From assembly GCA_036346225.1 (NCBI GenBank), contig JARFIW010001489.1, positions 682,001-746,000 on the forward strand: a stretch of 64,000 bases of DNA. Reading direction: 5' to 3'. This document shows, one piece after another, positions 32,134 to 43,812 of this stretch (positions are counted from its first letter, which is position 1; every line of letters starts with the position of its first letter). Origin of the DNA: Platerodrilus igneus. Lineage: Eukaryota; Arthropoda; Insecta; Coleoptera; Lycidae. The position numbers and the translations under genes were made by a program. The notes under the pieces were generated by a model. It saw only the letters and a list, made by a program, of their open reading frames with translations. It was not told where the DNA came from and did not search any database.

Positions 32134-32939
32134 TGCGTAGTGCCACTGCAGTATCTGTATCCAAGATCCTTGAAGACCAAGTCTTCCTACTTTTTGGTGT
32201 TCCCCAATACATTATCACAGATAACGGTGTGCAATTCCGTAGTCGTCAGTTCACCTCCTTGTGTGCCCGTTATCATTCCAAAATCCTTTTCACCGCACGT
32301 TATCATCACCAAGCTAATCCTGCTGAACATGTTAACCGCTTCCTCAAGGCCATGCTTGCTTCATATGTCCGTGACAACCATCGTCACTGGGATGTCACTC
32401 TTCCACAAGTTTCCTGCGCCATCCGAACGTCCAAACATGAGATCCTTGGTTGTACTCCTTTCTTTGCCTTGTTTGGTCGTGAACATATCTTCTCCAGCGA
32501 TTATTTCGGACCACAATCTGAGTTAAATTACATGTACATTCCTGATTCAGAACATCCATCCCCTGATCCCGAACACTTCAAAAATATTCGCTCTCATGTC
32601 TTCAAGAAACTATCTACGGCTTACCGTAACACCCATAACCGGTATAACCTCCGTCGTCGCAGTGTATCTTTTCAATTAGGCGATTCCGTTTGGCGCCGTA
32701 ATTTTACTTTGTCCGACGCTTCACGTCATTTCAATGCTAAGCTCGCTCCTAAATTCCTTGGTCCTTTCCCCATCACTAAAGTTGTTTCTCCTTGGACCTA
32801 TGAACTTACCGATTCTTTCGGTTCCAAGAGCATCTGGCACGTCAAAGATCTGAAACCTGCCCATCCTGACCATCCTAACGTACCTGGTTTCGCTTCGTTT
32901 TCCTTCTGGCGACGCAAACGTTTTAAACCCAATTACTAG
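32134..32939 (+). pseudogene. Gypsy A integrase core and C-terminal domain (3' part of split gene)
   Basis: An open frame without internal stops: RSATAVSVSKILEDQ, YIITDNGVQFRSRQF (second catalytic Asp), a helix with HHQANPAEHVNRFLK (the catalytic Glu position is visible, in place of the usual NPVERVNR), and a C-terminal SH3-like region with FNAKLAPKFLGPFPITKV (GPF/GPY module) and SKSIWHVKDLKP, ending at TAG 32937. It transfers element cDNA into target DNA in intact members. It is separated from the 5' part of pol by element B. The clean frame says A was a fairly young copy when B arrived. Confidence 0.85.
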
Positions 32940-34223
32940 TCCTCTACGTCCCCAGTTTCTATACTGACTGCGCCCTTCCTTAGGACTTGATTTTTGGACT
33001 TTGCGATTTCTTGTTTTCTAACAATTTTATTGTTTTCATTGGTTTTATTTATCTTTTTTTTTTGTTTTTGCTCCTCGTACTTACCCAACCCCGTGCGGGT
33101 ACGGGATTAAAATATTCCCACGGTACGACTACAGTGGTCTAACACATACACATACACACACACACTTCATGGACACACACATACTCACCCTCACACACAT
33201 ACATATTTTAGGTTTTTTTTTCTTTCGTTTCGGCACTACTTACTTCTAGTTTATTTTTATGTTAGTTTTTATATTTTTAGTTACTTCTCCGTTCCTTTTC
33301 ATACACCATCCTTTCCTTATCCTTCTGATGGTTTTCTTACGGCTAGTTCTCTTATGAACTTAGTTAAATTTTTTCGATCTGCTTCCTGTGGTAGATGCTT
33401 TCTAGATCTTTTTCTTTTCTTCGGAAACCACGCCTTAGTAGACTTTTACGCCTAGTTAGCTATTCTTTTCTTCAGTTGTTCATTTAATACGATTCTTTGT
33501 TACCACTGCTTGAAGTATCTCAACTTTTCTATCCAGCGTTCTTATTGTTCACTTGCATACTTTGAGGCTTGACATTTATTGTTTCATATTGGCTTGTACT
33601 GTAAGTTTTCCTCCTTGCTCCTTTTCTTACTTTGGGTTTTTTCGCGAGAAACCTATTTCTTTTCTTGAGGTGGAAAACGTTACTGTTTCTTTACTAGAGG
33701 TATCCGTTATTCGACTACGTTTTGCAGTGTTAGGCCATTCCATCTTTGTCCTCGTTGATTGCTACCTTATACCTTTCCTTTTGCTATATCCTTTACACTT
33801 CTTAACTTGGTCCGGTGTACTGGTCTTTAAGCCGGATAAAAACTTTTGTGTTAGTTCTCGTGTTTTTCTTGTATATTGTAAGATCTTTTTTCATTTTACT
33901 TTATTAGTGTGTACTAGTTTTTTTGTAGTTTTGTAAGATTTTTTTTTATTATTTTATCTTATTAGCGTGTATTAGTTTGTTTTGTAAGATTTTTTTAATT
34001 TTATCTTATTAGTGTGTATTAGTTTGTTTTTAAGATTTTTTTTTTAAATTTTCTTATTGAGGTGAACTGGTCCTTCAAGCCGGATAAAAATTCTTTTGTT
34101 GGTTTTTAAGTTATTCCTGTAGTTTTTTATATGAACTTTTCTTTGCTTTGTTTTATTAATATACTATCTGCCCCGTTGCTTCTGCTTCCTACTCCGACTT
34201 TTTAATTTTGCTAGAGGGAAATT
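32940..34223 (+). other. Gypsy A 3' UTR with CA-rich and T-rich repeats
   Basis: No gene. It contains a CA-rich microsatellite (about 33143-33206), a degenerate repeat with units of about 55-65 bp built on TAAGATTTTTTT...TTATTAGTGTGTA(T/C)TAGTTTGTTT (about 33880-34050), and a 245-bp-spaced duplication around GCCGGATAAAAAxxCTTTTG at 33831 and 34078. The purine run GAGGGAAAT at 34215-34223 is the likely polypurine tract. Confidence 0.55.
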
Positions 34224-35634
34224 TGTTACGTTCAAAACCCTGCAAACAATTTTTCCTGCATTTATTTTTAAAACGCCCTAAAATTCCTCAACAAGATCGA
34301 TTTCTCGCCATTTGAATTAGTATTATTTAATAAAATTTCTCAATTAATTACTTCGTATTAAGGTTTGCTTTAAACAGCTGCTTAGGAAACATTACGTTAC
34401 AAAGTAGTTGTAATAAATTCTAGCACCTGCAGTGATTACATTTTAAGTAAAAGCTGCATGTAAATGTGCAGCTTTCTTCTAAAAGATAAGACCGCTTACA
34501 TCTGCTTACAATAGACTTGTTATCTGGTATTCTGCAGCTGTTAAGATGTTACAAAGTAACAAAATTGTTCTCCTTTGTTTAAAACCCTTTGATAATTGCG
34601 TTATCTGCTTGTTGGCAAGCTGCTACAGTTCGTATTTCGGCAGCTGTTGTCTGGAAATTCTGCACACATAGTAATTCGGCGATATCTTTGAAAATCAAAT
34701 ACCCTACCCCCATACATAAGTCTGGCCTTATAAAATAGAGACCGTGCTTTGAAAGAGACCATTACCGAAAAGATACATGATGTAAAGTCGCGCTATTAGA
34801 AATGCTCCCTGTGCTTGTTTGTATAAGTGAAGTTGGTGGTTCCAGCATGCAGCCAGCCCATAGAGAAATGCAGCCGCATTTTTCCAGCTTTAAGATGAGA
34901 CCAGCACGAAGCTGATTGTTCAAGGTACAGTTTTCCTATTTCCATAATTCTTGTTTGCTGCCGTGAAGAATAAACTTTTCATTTGCTGCTATTGCTTATA
35001 ATTATCAGATAAATGGGCACCACCCCGTTACAAAACTTACATGCACGATGCACAACTATGCACAACTATGTTATTATTCTATAAATTAAAAATTAATTAA
35101 TCAATGTTTATGTTGGAGTCCGTTTTACTGTTTCTTTTGTTTTTTAATTTAAAAGTAGATTAATATTTGATTAATTTAAGTTAGGGTGTCTAATTTTAAT
35201 ATTATATTATTTCTGAGGAGGTGCACTTTACAAAGCAGCATGTACATATAATTTAAGTGTATTTCTTTTTCTAGATTTAATGCATAGTTTGTTTTATTTT
35301 CTTTTATATGTATTTAAGGTGAACCATTAAGTAGGTATTTAGATTATAAGATGTTATATTTGCTTACCAATTTTTATATGTTATGACACAATCACGATTA
35401 CGAAACTTATTTATTTTATTGCTTTGTAAATAATCTTCCAAGATTCGATGTTGTCAATATAGTATCAGAGAGGTTTCCAACGTGTTTTTCTATTTCACCC
35501 ACGCCCCTCTACGACGTTTTTGAGCTAGCGCAAATTCTACTATTCTGTCCCCGTTTTGTTGCGGTGTTCGGCGTAAACGATTTCCTTACTTGCTTTTACT
35601 GTTTTCTTTTGTGCTTGCGCGGAATACCGTAACA
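34224..35634 (+). repeat. Gypsy A 3' LTR
   Basis: 1,411 bp, begins TGTTACGTTCAAAACCC and ends GGAATACCGTAACA; matches 17062-18458. Identity to the 5' LTR stops exactly at CGTAACA, fixing the LTR end. Confidence 0.85.
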
Positions 35635-35639
35635 AGTTG

Positions 35640-36760
35640 TTAAAGAATTAACTACAAATATACAGCTTTCTCCCAAAGGCAACACCAAGAAATTGCATTT
35701 TTAATATCCGAAGACATATTTCCTTTTCAAGTTGAATATAATGCTATTCAGGGTTCTGAATCAACCAAAACCAAGGTTTTTAACAAAATATCTTTAGAAT
35801 TTCCGCTAAATCTTTAAGAAGATATGAAGGTACATTAAAAACTTTAACTTCTGAGTCGCTTTCAAGAGTTGAGCTATATTGCAGTTTCGTATGATCCCGA
35901 AACATGACTTGATGTTACTGACGATAAAATAGAACTGATTCGAGTTAATTGTAACTTAAAACAAATACTTAATTTCAATTATCTTAAGGCTGTTCACAAT
36001 AGAAGATTTTTCAGACAATTATTGTAAACACATTTATCTTTGAAGAGGCGTAAACCTTAATTGGTATTAAGCTCTCAACAATGCAGTGTTTTGCTTTTTC
36101 TGTAAAATTTTTAGAAATCAGTGTACTCTATTTGGAGACAAAGCCGGTTTCAATAACAGGCAACATTTGATCAAGCATGATAAAAATAAAATTCTTGTAA
36201 GTGCTGTAATGATTCGGCGCAGTTGTACAAATGTTCTGGAAATTATTTGAATGGAGGTCTTATTGCCCAACAAAAAAACGTTAGTCAAAGGTTCTAGAAA
36301 AAATTATAGTAATAGTAAAATATCTAGCACGATAAAATCTAGCTTTTTAGTAATTTTTTAAAAATGATTGGAACCATTTCAAGAATTGTTCCAGTTATGG
36401 CCGATTATATTCAACATATTCAAATAGACGGTAACCGCTTGCCCCATTATTTTGGAAATAAAATACAAAGTGAAATATTATCAATTATAGAAAAAAACAA
36501 AGAAGGTTATTAAAACTGTGTTGTGCAAAGTTAAATGCTTTTCAGTTACTTTAGACTGGACTCCTGACATGAGTCGTCAGGAACAAATTACTATCATAAT
36601 AAGATTTGTATTTATAGATAATATGAGCAAAAAAAGTTAAAGTCAGAGTACCATTTTCGAATTTTGCAGATCAAATTGTCTGACGATACAATAAATGGAA
36701 CAGATGTAGATATGTTTGATTTGGCTGATGAGCTGGAAATGATTAGACCATATCATCGTC
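35640..36760 (+). pseudogene. hAT-like / ZMYM-type transposase remnant
   Basis: Pieces in different frames on the plus strand resemble ZMYM/TTF-type hAT-derived proteins: a cysteine-containing CTLFGDKAGFNNRQHLIKHD-like segment at about 36120-36185, a helix ending NKIQSEILSIIEKNKEGY at about 36450-36515, and a DUF4371-like core start of VKCFSVTLDWTPDMSRQEQI type at about 36520-36590. There are many stops and frameshifts, and no catalytic C-terminal domain was found. Identification rests on short motif matches only. Confidence 0.5.
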
Positions 36761-37278
36761 ATTAAAACGAAATGACGTATCTCTAATTTTGTTACTTTAC
36801 AATATAGCAAATTAAAGAAAAGCGGAAGGACTAATATAACTCTGAATATCGAATTAATTACTTACTGAAATTTATATTTTATAGCAAACGTGGTTGACAA
36901 CAGGAATTTAGTATTAATTTATTAATAACAATTACTTTTGCGTTTTTCTGAGATACGCTTTTTTGTTTTAATAATAATAATTCTGAAGTCCTAATACCAA
37001 CGAGAAATGCCTGATTAGAATAGCTTTGCAGGCTAATATTTAATACCAATTTAAATCAAAAATAACATTTTCAACAATTTAACCATTTTGTTTGAAGTAC
37101 ATAACCAAAGAAAAACTTAAACGATCTTCAATTAAACCTAGCAAGCAAGAAAACAAAATTCAATTATTTAAAACTTATCAGTCTATGCTTACATTAAAAC
37201 TCTATCCTTTAAAAATCAAAAACTATTAAATGCAAGGTGACTCTTTTACTGTGTTGCACAAGGTAGAGATATATAAAA
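36761..37278. other. Non-coding stretch
   Basis: AT-rich; nothing recognised on either strand. Confidence 0.3.
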
Positions 37279-39638
37279 CTAAATATGTTCAGGTAACTTA
37301 ATTACAGGTTTCTCACCAACAGAAAGTGCCCTTAAGTCATTATAATTTTTTAGTGTTAATGGTCGTAGTCCTTTGTTTAATTTTGGCAGTGTTATTTGTC
37401 GTTTTAAAGTCATTGATCGATATTCCATTTCTAAATGGTTAGTTTAAAAAAATCTTACTCAAATATTCTGGTTTTACTGAAAATTCGACTACTCGATCCA
37501 TTTGAAATCGTTGCCCTTGTCATCTAATCGAAGTGTACGCTAAACGAAATACAGGTGTTAACTGACTTGGCAAAAACAATTCTCCTGCGTTTTTTAAAGC
37601 ATACGAAATTGCACTATGTGCCGAGTCACCTTTATTTTGGCCGTGATTTACAGCAAAAAAGCGCAAACTGATTTCTTTCAACTTTTTGGTTTGTAAAATT
37701 GCATACAAAAGAGATGATGCTACGACAGAATTTTTATTTTGCCCTGGGCACCCGTCAGCAAATAACTGGATTGAAATGGTTTGCTTTTCGTCATACTTTT
37801 GGAGCATCTTTAACAATGCAGTTGATATTTCAGATGACCCCCTTCCGCTGGTGCAGTCGTTCTATGTGACGCAGAAACAAATGCGAGTAGCAGCATTATA
37901 AAATGTTAGATTGAACACAGCATAGCTACTTTTATAAAAAAATCGCACTATTATTACAAATGGGCAAGTAGATTATTTGTTGCAGATCGAACGAACAGCA
38001 CAGTACCTTAAAAATGTTTTGAGCATCAATTTTGGATTGGTTCTTGATTTCGCGAATTTCATTTTTTTCCCTTATGTGACTTTCATATTTTTCTTTCAGC
38101 TGCACTTGTACATCAATTGAATTAGCTTCACGGTAGGTTTTATATAAGCTACACAATTCCCTTTTTGGCCGATATAACGATGCGATACACCCATAAACAA
38201 GATTTATGTGTGTTTGGCTCTAATTTGTTAATATTCATGATGTACATCTTTTTTAAAGATAATTCTGAAGAAAGGTATTCTCGCAAGCTACTTTTACGAC
38301 AATAGTGCGATTCAACCATAGAGAACCCGTTAATATGGCTTTCAATCGTCTGCCTTCCAGCCGACTTTGACCGACCACCTCGTCCATCTTTTTCAACTAC
38401 TCCCGTAAATTTTATTTTATGTAGAGCTGTTCGCATTGTCTTTTCACTTATACTTAAAGCATTTAAAAATAATTTTTTGCATACCTGAACTTTAGTTCCA
38501 TGTAAGTAGGAAGATAAAGATAATTTGTGTTTTGGCGTCTTCAATTCTGCTTGTTCACCCTAATAGACCTTTTTGGTTTCTATTCAACGAAACGTGCAAT
38601 GAACTCCCGTTGCAGTTGTAGATTACAAGTTTTATAATTATCATTCGGGATAGCTTGCTTCCGCTCTTTATTGAAACGTGCACATTGCCGTCCATCTTTT
38701 TTAAACCACCCTGAATTACAAGTAATTGGCCCTAACTGTCTTTTTGAAATTACTTTTTTAGAGTAAACGTAGGTGTAATTCTCATTACTGTCTCTTAACA
38801 TTTTTGCAACTTTATTTCATATTAATCTTTTTAATTTTCTTGTTAACTAATTTTTTTTGCGCTCCCTCTACTACAAAATCGTCAGGCTTTTTTGTTTGTT
38901 TTTTCCTGTTATCATGTTGTTTTCGCCTCTGTTGTGATCTGGACGTGCAAGCAATAACGTCTTCATCGCATGACATTGCGAAGTGAATATTACAAGGAGA
39001 TTCCTCATTTTCAAAGTGGTTCCAACATAAAAGAGCCGAACATCGGAAACAAGAACTATATACATCTCGCTTGCATTGCCTAACTTCGCATGTCTGTACG
39101 TATGAGGGATCTTCACGTTGCTAATGTCAATAGATTCGATATCTAAATCCCGTTCAGTTACAATTTCGAATTCTTTTCGTACACATATTTTTGCAATTGC
39201 ATCATCGGCATTATTAAATTGTGGAATAGATATTGCATTGGTTACTAAACAGATCCTTTTTTTAAGGCACTATCATTATGTATGTTTAAATTGCGTTTTA
39301 GCTATTGCACAACTCTCGAAAGTGGTTCATCGTCAGATAATGAGTTGTTATCCTTTTGAGTGGTGGATTTGTTCAATGCATGTGATGTACAGTGTTTTTG
39401 CATATTTTAATTTTTTTCTGTAATCGATTTAGTATCAGATGAGTAATTTAAGTCGTCCTTTTCAATTACTGCACCGCTGTCCCAAGTTCAGTCACAGTAA
39501 TTGCTCCATAATACCATTTTCTGTTATAAAACATTTTTACTTTCACGCCTATTTTAAATTTACCGCTTTTGCTTACCGTTTCTAAAAAACTAGTATGCAC
39601 ACAATTTACAGACCCATCCAGCCACTTAACTAAAACAT
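37279..39638 (-). pseudogene. DUF7869-type transposon-associated protein, decayed
   Basis: Minus-strand pieces in order: MDVLVKWLDGSVNCVHTS and KMFYNRKWYYGAIT (from ATG 39638-39636, a small N-terminal domain); a basic KKQTKKPDDF segment at about 38870; QREFIARFVE (38580-38801); a region with FNALSISEKTMRTALHK and KDGRGGRSKS (38149-38544); KEKYESHIREKNE (37932-38156); the core LFADGCPGQNKNSVVASSLL and NHGQNKGDSAHSAI (37520-37816), matching the (S/A)D-x-C-x-GQN(K/R)N motif of DUF7869 proteins; and a C-terminal segment ending at 37279 (LNKGLRPLTLKNYNDL). This layout is common in multicopy insect genes thought to belong to mobile elements. No function is established. It is broken by at least four frame changes. 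Confidence 0.6.
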
Positions 39639-39780
39639 CCATTTTACTATCCTAAACATAGTACAAATTTTAAAAATTAGTACAGCATTGGAAATGTGGA
39701 TTTACCTGAAGTTTATAATCCCAAATAGAGTATGTCACTATGTACAACATGCTTATACTTCGATTACTGTAGTTCTGAAA

Positions 39781-42700
39781 CGTTCTATTTTTACTTTTGT
39801 TCTAGTTAATTGAATATTCGATGATAGCCTTCTGATCGCCTATGATTATCTCCCCTAAGCTATGTTTTAGTTCACAGTTGTCATCTGAGCTGTTAATCAA
39901 GTGTGTTAGTCGTAACCTAGTTTTTTCATTTTTTGTTTGCGACGAGTATTAATGAAAAAAATTGTTATTCAGTACAATGATTAGGTTCCCATCTGGAGTT
40001 TTGACAATGTGGTCCGTAAACTGTCTTTTTCTTATTACGACTTCATGGAATTCATACGTTTTGGGTGTGCTGCTTTTTAAGTTTGGCGTTCGTATATGGA
40101 GAAAACAATAGAAGGAAGGGAAAGCGTGTATATAAGGTTAGTAGATCTGGAAATAGCATTCGACAATGTAAAATGGAAAAAAATATTCGAAATACTCAAA
40201 AAAATTGAAATGTGTTATAGGGATAGACGAATAGTAAATAGCTTATACAAAGAGCAAACAGCAGTAATAGAATTAGGGCAGGAATATAGAGAAGTAAACA
40301 TTAGGAAAGGGGTGGGACAGGGATATGCCCTATCCCCATTAATTTTTAACTTGTACATTAAAGAGGCAATGAATACTGTCGTTGAAGGAAGACACTTGGA
40401 ATTACTATGCAGGGTCAAAAAGTTGATATGTTTAGATTTGCAGATGATATAGCGGTATTAGCATCTCGCAAGGAAGAGTTACAAGCTGCTCTTAATGAAA
40501 TGTAAACGGTTCTAACAGAGAGATACGGTATGAAAATTAACAAAAATAAAACTAAAGTACTAGTATGCAAAGAAGGGAAAAATATATCAAAAACAAGAAT
40601 ACAAATATGTAACACAAACTTACAAGAGGTTGAGGATTTCTGCTGCCTAGGAAGCCACATAACGCAAGATGGGAAAAACGCGAGAGATATAAAACAAAAA
40701 TTAGCAAAAGGTCGTGCTACATTTAACAAGAAAAAGCAACTACTGTGTTCAAAGACAACAAAAATAGAAACAAGGAAAAGATTGCCTAAAACATATGTGC
40801 GGAGCAGAGCACTGTACGGCTGTGAAGCCTGGACAGTAGGAAAAGCGGACAAGAAAAAGGTAGGATGGCTTTGAAATGTGGTGCTACAGACGTATGATGA
40901 AGATATCATGGACAGACAAAGTTAAGAACGAAGAGGTACTAAAAATGGTAAGGGAAGAAGTAAATATGTGGAAAACGGTAAAAAATAAGAGAGATAAGAT
41001 GATAGGCCTCATACTACAACATGAGGGAGTAGTGCGGAATATATTAGAAGCAGAGATAGAAAAAAAGAGAAGTTGAGGTAGACCTAGGTTAGACTACTGC
41101 ACACCAATTGTGAAAGATGTAGGCTGTAGGAATTTCAAGGAAATGTGTAGGCTAGCTCAGAATAGAAATCAATAGAGGTACGCATCCAACCAATCCCAAG
41201 ATGGATAAATTAATGACAAAAAAAGTAACTTAAACATGATGATTATTATAAGCAACTACACTATTGGTTAAGCAATATTCTCGAATATTGTTAATTGTGT
41301 GAAAGGATTTACTGGAAAACTATTAATTCGGCAAATGTCTAAGTTTTGGGGGATTTTGGCAGTCATAGGTTGCTTAACCCTCTTCACTGAATCTCAGTGA
41401 AATAAGGCATACAATTAAAAAACAGTAGAAGGGGAACCGAGCTGTATACAGGCTGTGTGAGAATTTCAGGCTAGCTCAGAATATGAATAAGTGCAGGTAC
41501 GTGTCCAACCAGTTTTGAGACGGAAAACCTAATGACGAAAAATTAAGCGCAGATAAATCTGATGATTATTATAAACAACTACAGGCGAAAAGATATACTG
41601 GAAAAAATATTAAATGTTCAAGTGCTGGGGAGAACTTGGCAGCCACAGGCTGCTTACCCCCCCTTCACAACCACTGAATGTCGGAGAAATAGGGTATATA
41701 ATTGTAAAACAATAGAAGGAGACCAAACTGCATCTAACAAGAAAGAACAGCGCCTATGCTGAAAGACAACAAACATAGAAAGAATAAAAAAATTGTTGAA
41801 AGCATAGGTGTGGAGCACAACACAGTATGTCTATGAAATAAGGGCATTAGGAAAAGCAGACAGAAAAACGGTAGCAGCCTTTTGAAATGATGTGCTTCAG
41901 ATGTATGAGGATAATAGCATGGACAGATGAAGTTAATAACAAGTAGGTTATAGAAATAGTAGGGGAACAAGGATATCTGTGGAAAAAGGTAGGAGAAATA
42001 GAAGAGCAGAATACGTTCTAAGGCATTTTTGGGGAATAGTATGGGATATATTACAAGCAGGGATAGGAAAAAAGAAGTAGATGTAGACCTAGATAGGATA
42101 GTGATAGATGCACACTGTGCAAATTTCAGAGAAATGTGAAGGTTAGTTCAGAATAGAAAACAATAATGGTACGCGTCTAACCAGTGCTAGGACTGAAGAC
42201 CTAATGATGATGTTCTTATATGGACGGATATTTGCAAGTCCCCAAAAATTAAATTAAGCTTCCTTTTGGTATTTGGTTTGTAAGTTAATTACGTCCTAAG
42301 CGGATATTTGTGTCATTTATGCACGTTACTACAACCACGAATTTTAAGGTTAAAGTATCTACCATCAGCTGATATTTCTATAGTGATGTTATACTTATGT
42401 TGTGGTAAGTTTATATTTTGAATACAGTATAGGCTAAGCAGTGTAGGCTAAGCCTCCTGAAGTTGTATGCTTTTGTTGCGTTGTAGTTTTTATGTCGCCA
42501 TAAGCCAAAATGGCATGACATTACTAAATTTTACATTATTAATTATCATTATTGAAAGATTTTATTTACGGCAACCATATTTACATTTGTGCATTGAAGT
42601 AAAAATACTAGAATCTTGCAGTAGTATATAATTGATTTTCCCATATGTATTTTATAGCTATTAAAATTTTGGTCTACTGTTTAGATATGTGTATTTGACA

Positions 42701-43439
42701 ATAGTAATGGAGAATTTATGTGTGAATCTGCTCACGAGACATTGAGTAGTTAAAATATTGGTAATCAGGTTTATTTATTAAAGGTACGGTGATTGGATGG
42801 CCATCAATTCAACGTATGTACTGAACAAGGAACTATTTATTTCTACCCTTTAGGTTAATAATCTTTATGCTGGCGTTTAGTGGCCTAGCTAGTGTCCAGA
42901 TAACTTGGGGATACTATATTTGTGATTATATAATACGTACTGTAGCTGTTATCGTATTATTGAAGTCTATTATTGAATTTTCTCTGAAATGCAATGCAAT
43001 AGTGTGTAGTTAAAAATTGATCTACTTTTGAATACGTTAATTTGGTTTATGTCAAGTTTTCAAGTGAAGAATTTAATGAAAATGATTATTAGTGTTTATA
43101 TAGTGTCATTTCTTGATATACTGAGTAACTTAGGGTTGTCCCCAAGAACAGTGGAACATTTCTCGTTGTTTTAGTCTGCTCCCCTTGTTTCTCGCACCCT
43201 ATTATATTAATCAGCTTTTGCATTTGGGACTTTGTTTATTGCCTTTATAGTCTATTCCAACTGGTCACTGGAATCTACGACCTTAAGGGTCTCCGAAGCA
43301 CCCTTTTGTCACTTTAATCTTAGGGAACACATTATATCGACGACTAATCTAAATTTTACCATACCAAAAATAGGCCCAGACAATCTGTTGGGGCCTCGAA
43401 GTGAAATTAACAAACAACATACGAGCCTCGACGCAAAAT
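39781..43439 (+). repeat. Gypsy C first LTR, split by an RTE insertion (40101-42211)
   Basis: 39781-40100 and 42212 onward together match the second copy at 48239 and downstream (GTTCTATTTTTACTTTTG start, AATTAAATTAAGCTTC after the break). The end is provisional: a TGGCACCAACAGCG segment at 43440, mirrored at 50113 in the second copy, is the best primer-binding-site candidate. Removing the RTE leaves about 1.5 kb. It lacks about 390 bp present in the second copy. Confidence 0.65.
40101..42211 (+). mobile_element. 5'-truncated RTE copy inside the Gypsy C LTR
   Basis: Bounded by GTTCGTATATGGA (40088-40100) and GTTCTTATATGGA (42212-42224), a 13-bp target duplication with one mismatch. It begins within the RT domain (GRESVYIRLVDLEIAFDNV), shows VNIRKGVGQGYALSPLIFN, FADD in a shifted frame (about 40438) and the C-terminal domain to about 41075, then the long 3' UTR with two further decayed copies of the C-terminal end, finishing CTAATGATGATG. 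It is a pseudogene with frameshifts and stops. Confidence 0.85.
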
Positions 43440-43812
43440 TGGCACCAACAGCGTATTAGAGTTATTAGAGTCATAGTCTGTTCGGCATTGTGCTATTTGA
43501 ATATCGTCAATTGAAATAAATTTTGTTTTGTCTTTCATTCATGATTTTTAGTAACCATTTTATATCATCTTATTACAAAGTGTTGAATTTAGTGCATTTG
43601 AATTGTTTGTGCTAGTTTGTGGCTCTATTAAAATTGTATTGTGCTATAATTTGGAAAGAATTTTAGTGTTAGTATTGATGCTGAGTGTGTTAGGTTTGTT
43701 TAGTGAATCTAATTGGTAATTTTTTCGTGCAGAAATTAGTGTGGTTAAAGAGATATAAAAGTTTGCTATTGATTTATATTGTTATGGAAATTTTTGGTCG
43801 TTATTAGTAACA
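43440..43812 (+). other. Gypsy C leader
   Basis: AT-rich untranslated leader between the primer-binding-site candidate and the gag ATG at 43813. It is conserved with 50113-50485 in the second copy. No other feature was seen. Confidence 0.5.

Larger units (their letters stand above)
17062..35634 (+). mobile_element. Ty3/Gypsy retrotransposon A, interrupted by element B
   Basis: LTRs at 17062-18458 and 34224-35634 bracket a gag-pro-pol element of the class with a SAP-like N-terminal Gag domain and CCHC knuckles, no env, and a GPF-type integrase tail. Element B (23309-32133) sits inside its integrase. The flanks at the outer ends (AATT and AGTT) differ by one base, so a 4-bp target duplication is only possible, not proven. 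The coding strand is C/T-rich, unlike the A-rich element B. Confidence 0.8.

Noticed and set aside
33143..33206. CA-rich tract as a regulatory element
   Set aside because: An ordinary microsatellite in the 3' UTR of Gypsy A.
33553..33936. 127-codon ORF in the Gypsy A 3' region, considered as an env candidate
   Set aside because: It lacks a signal peptide-ectodomain-TM layout, cysteine pattern or family motifs; T-rich sequence gives hydrophobic codons by chance.
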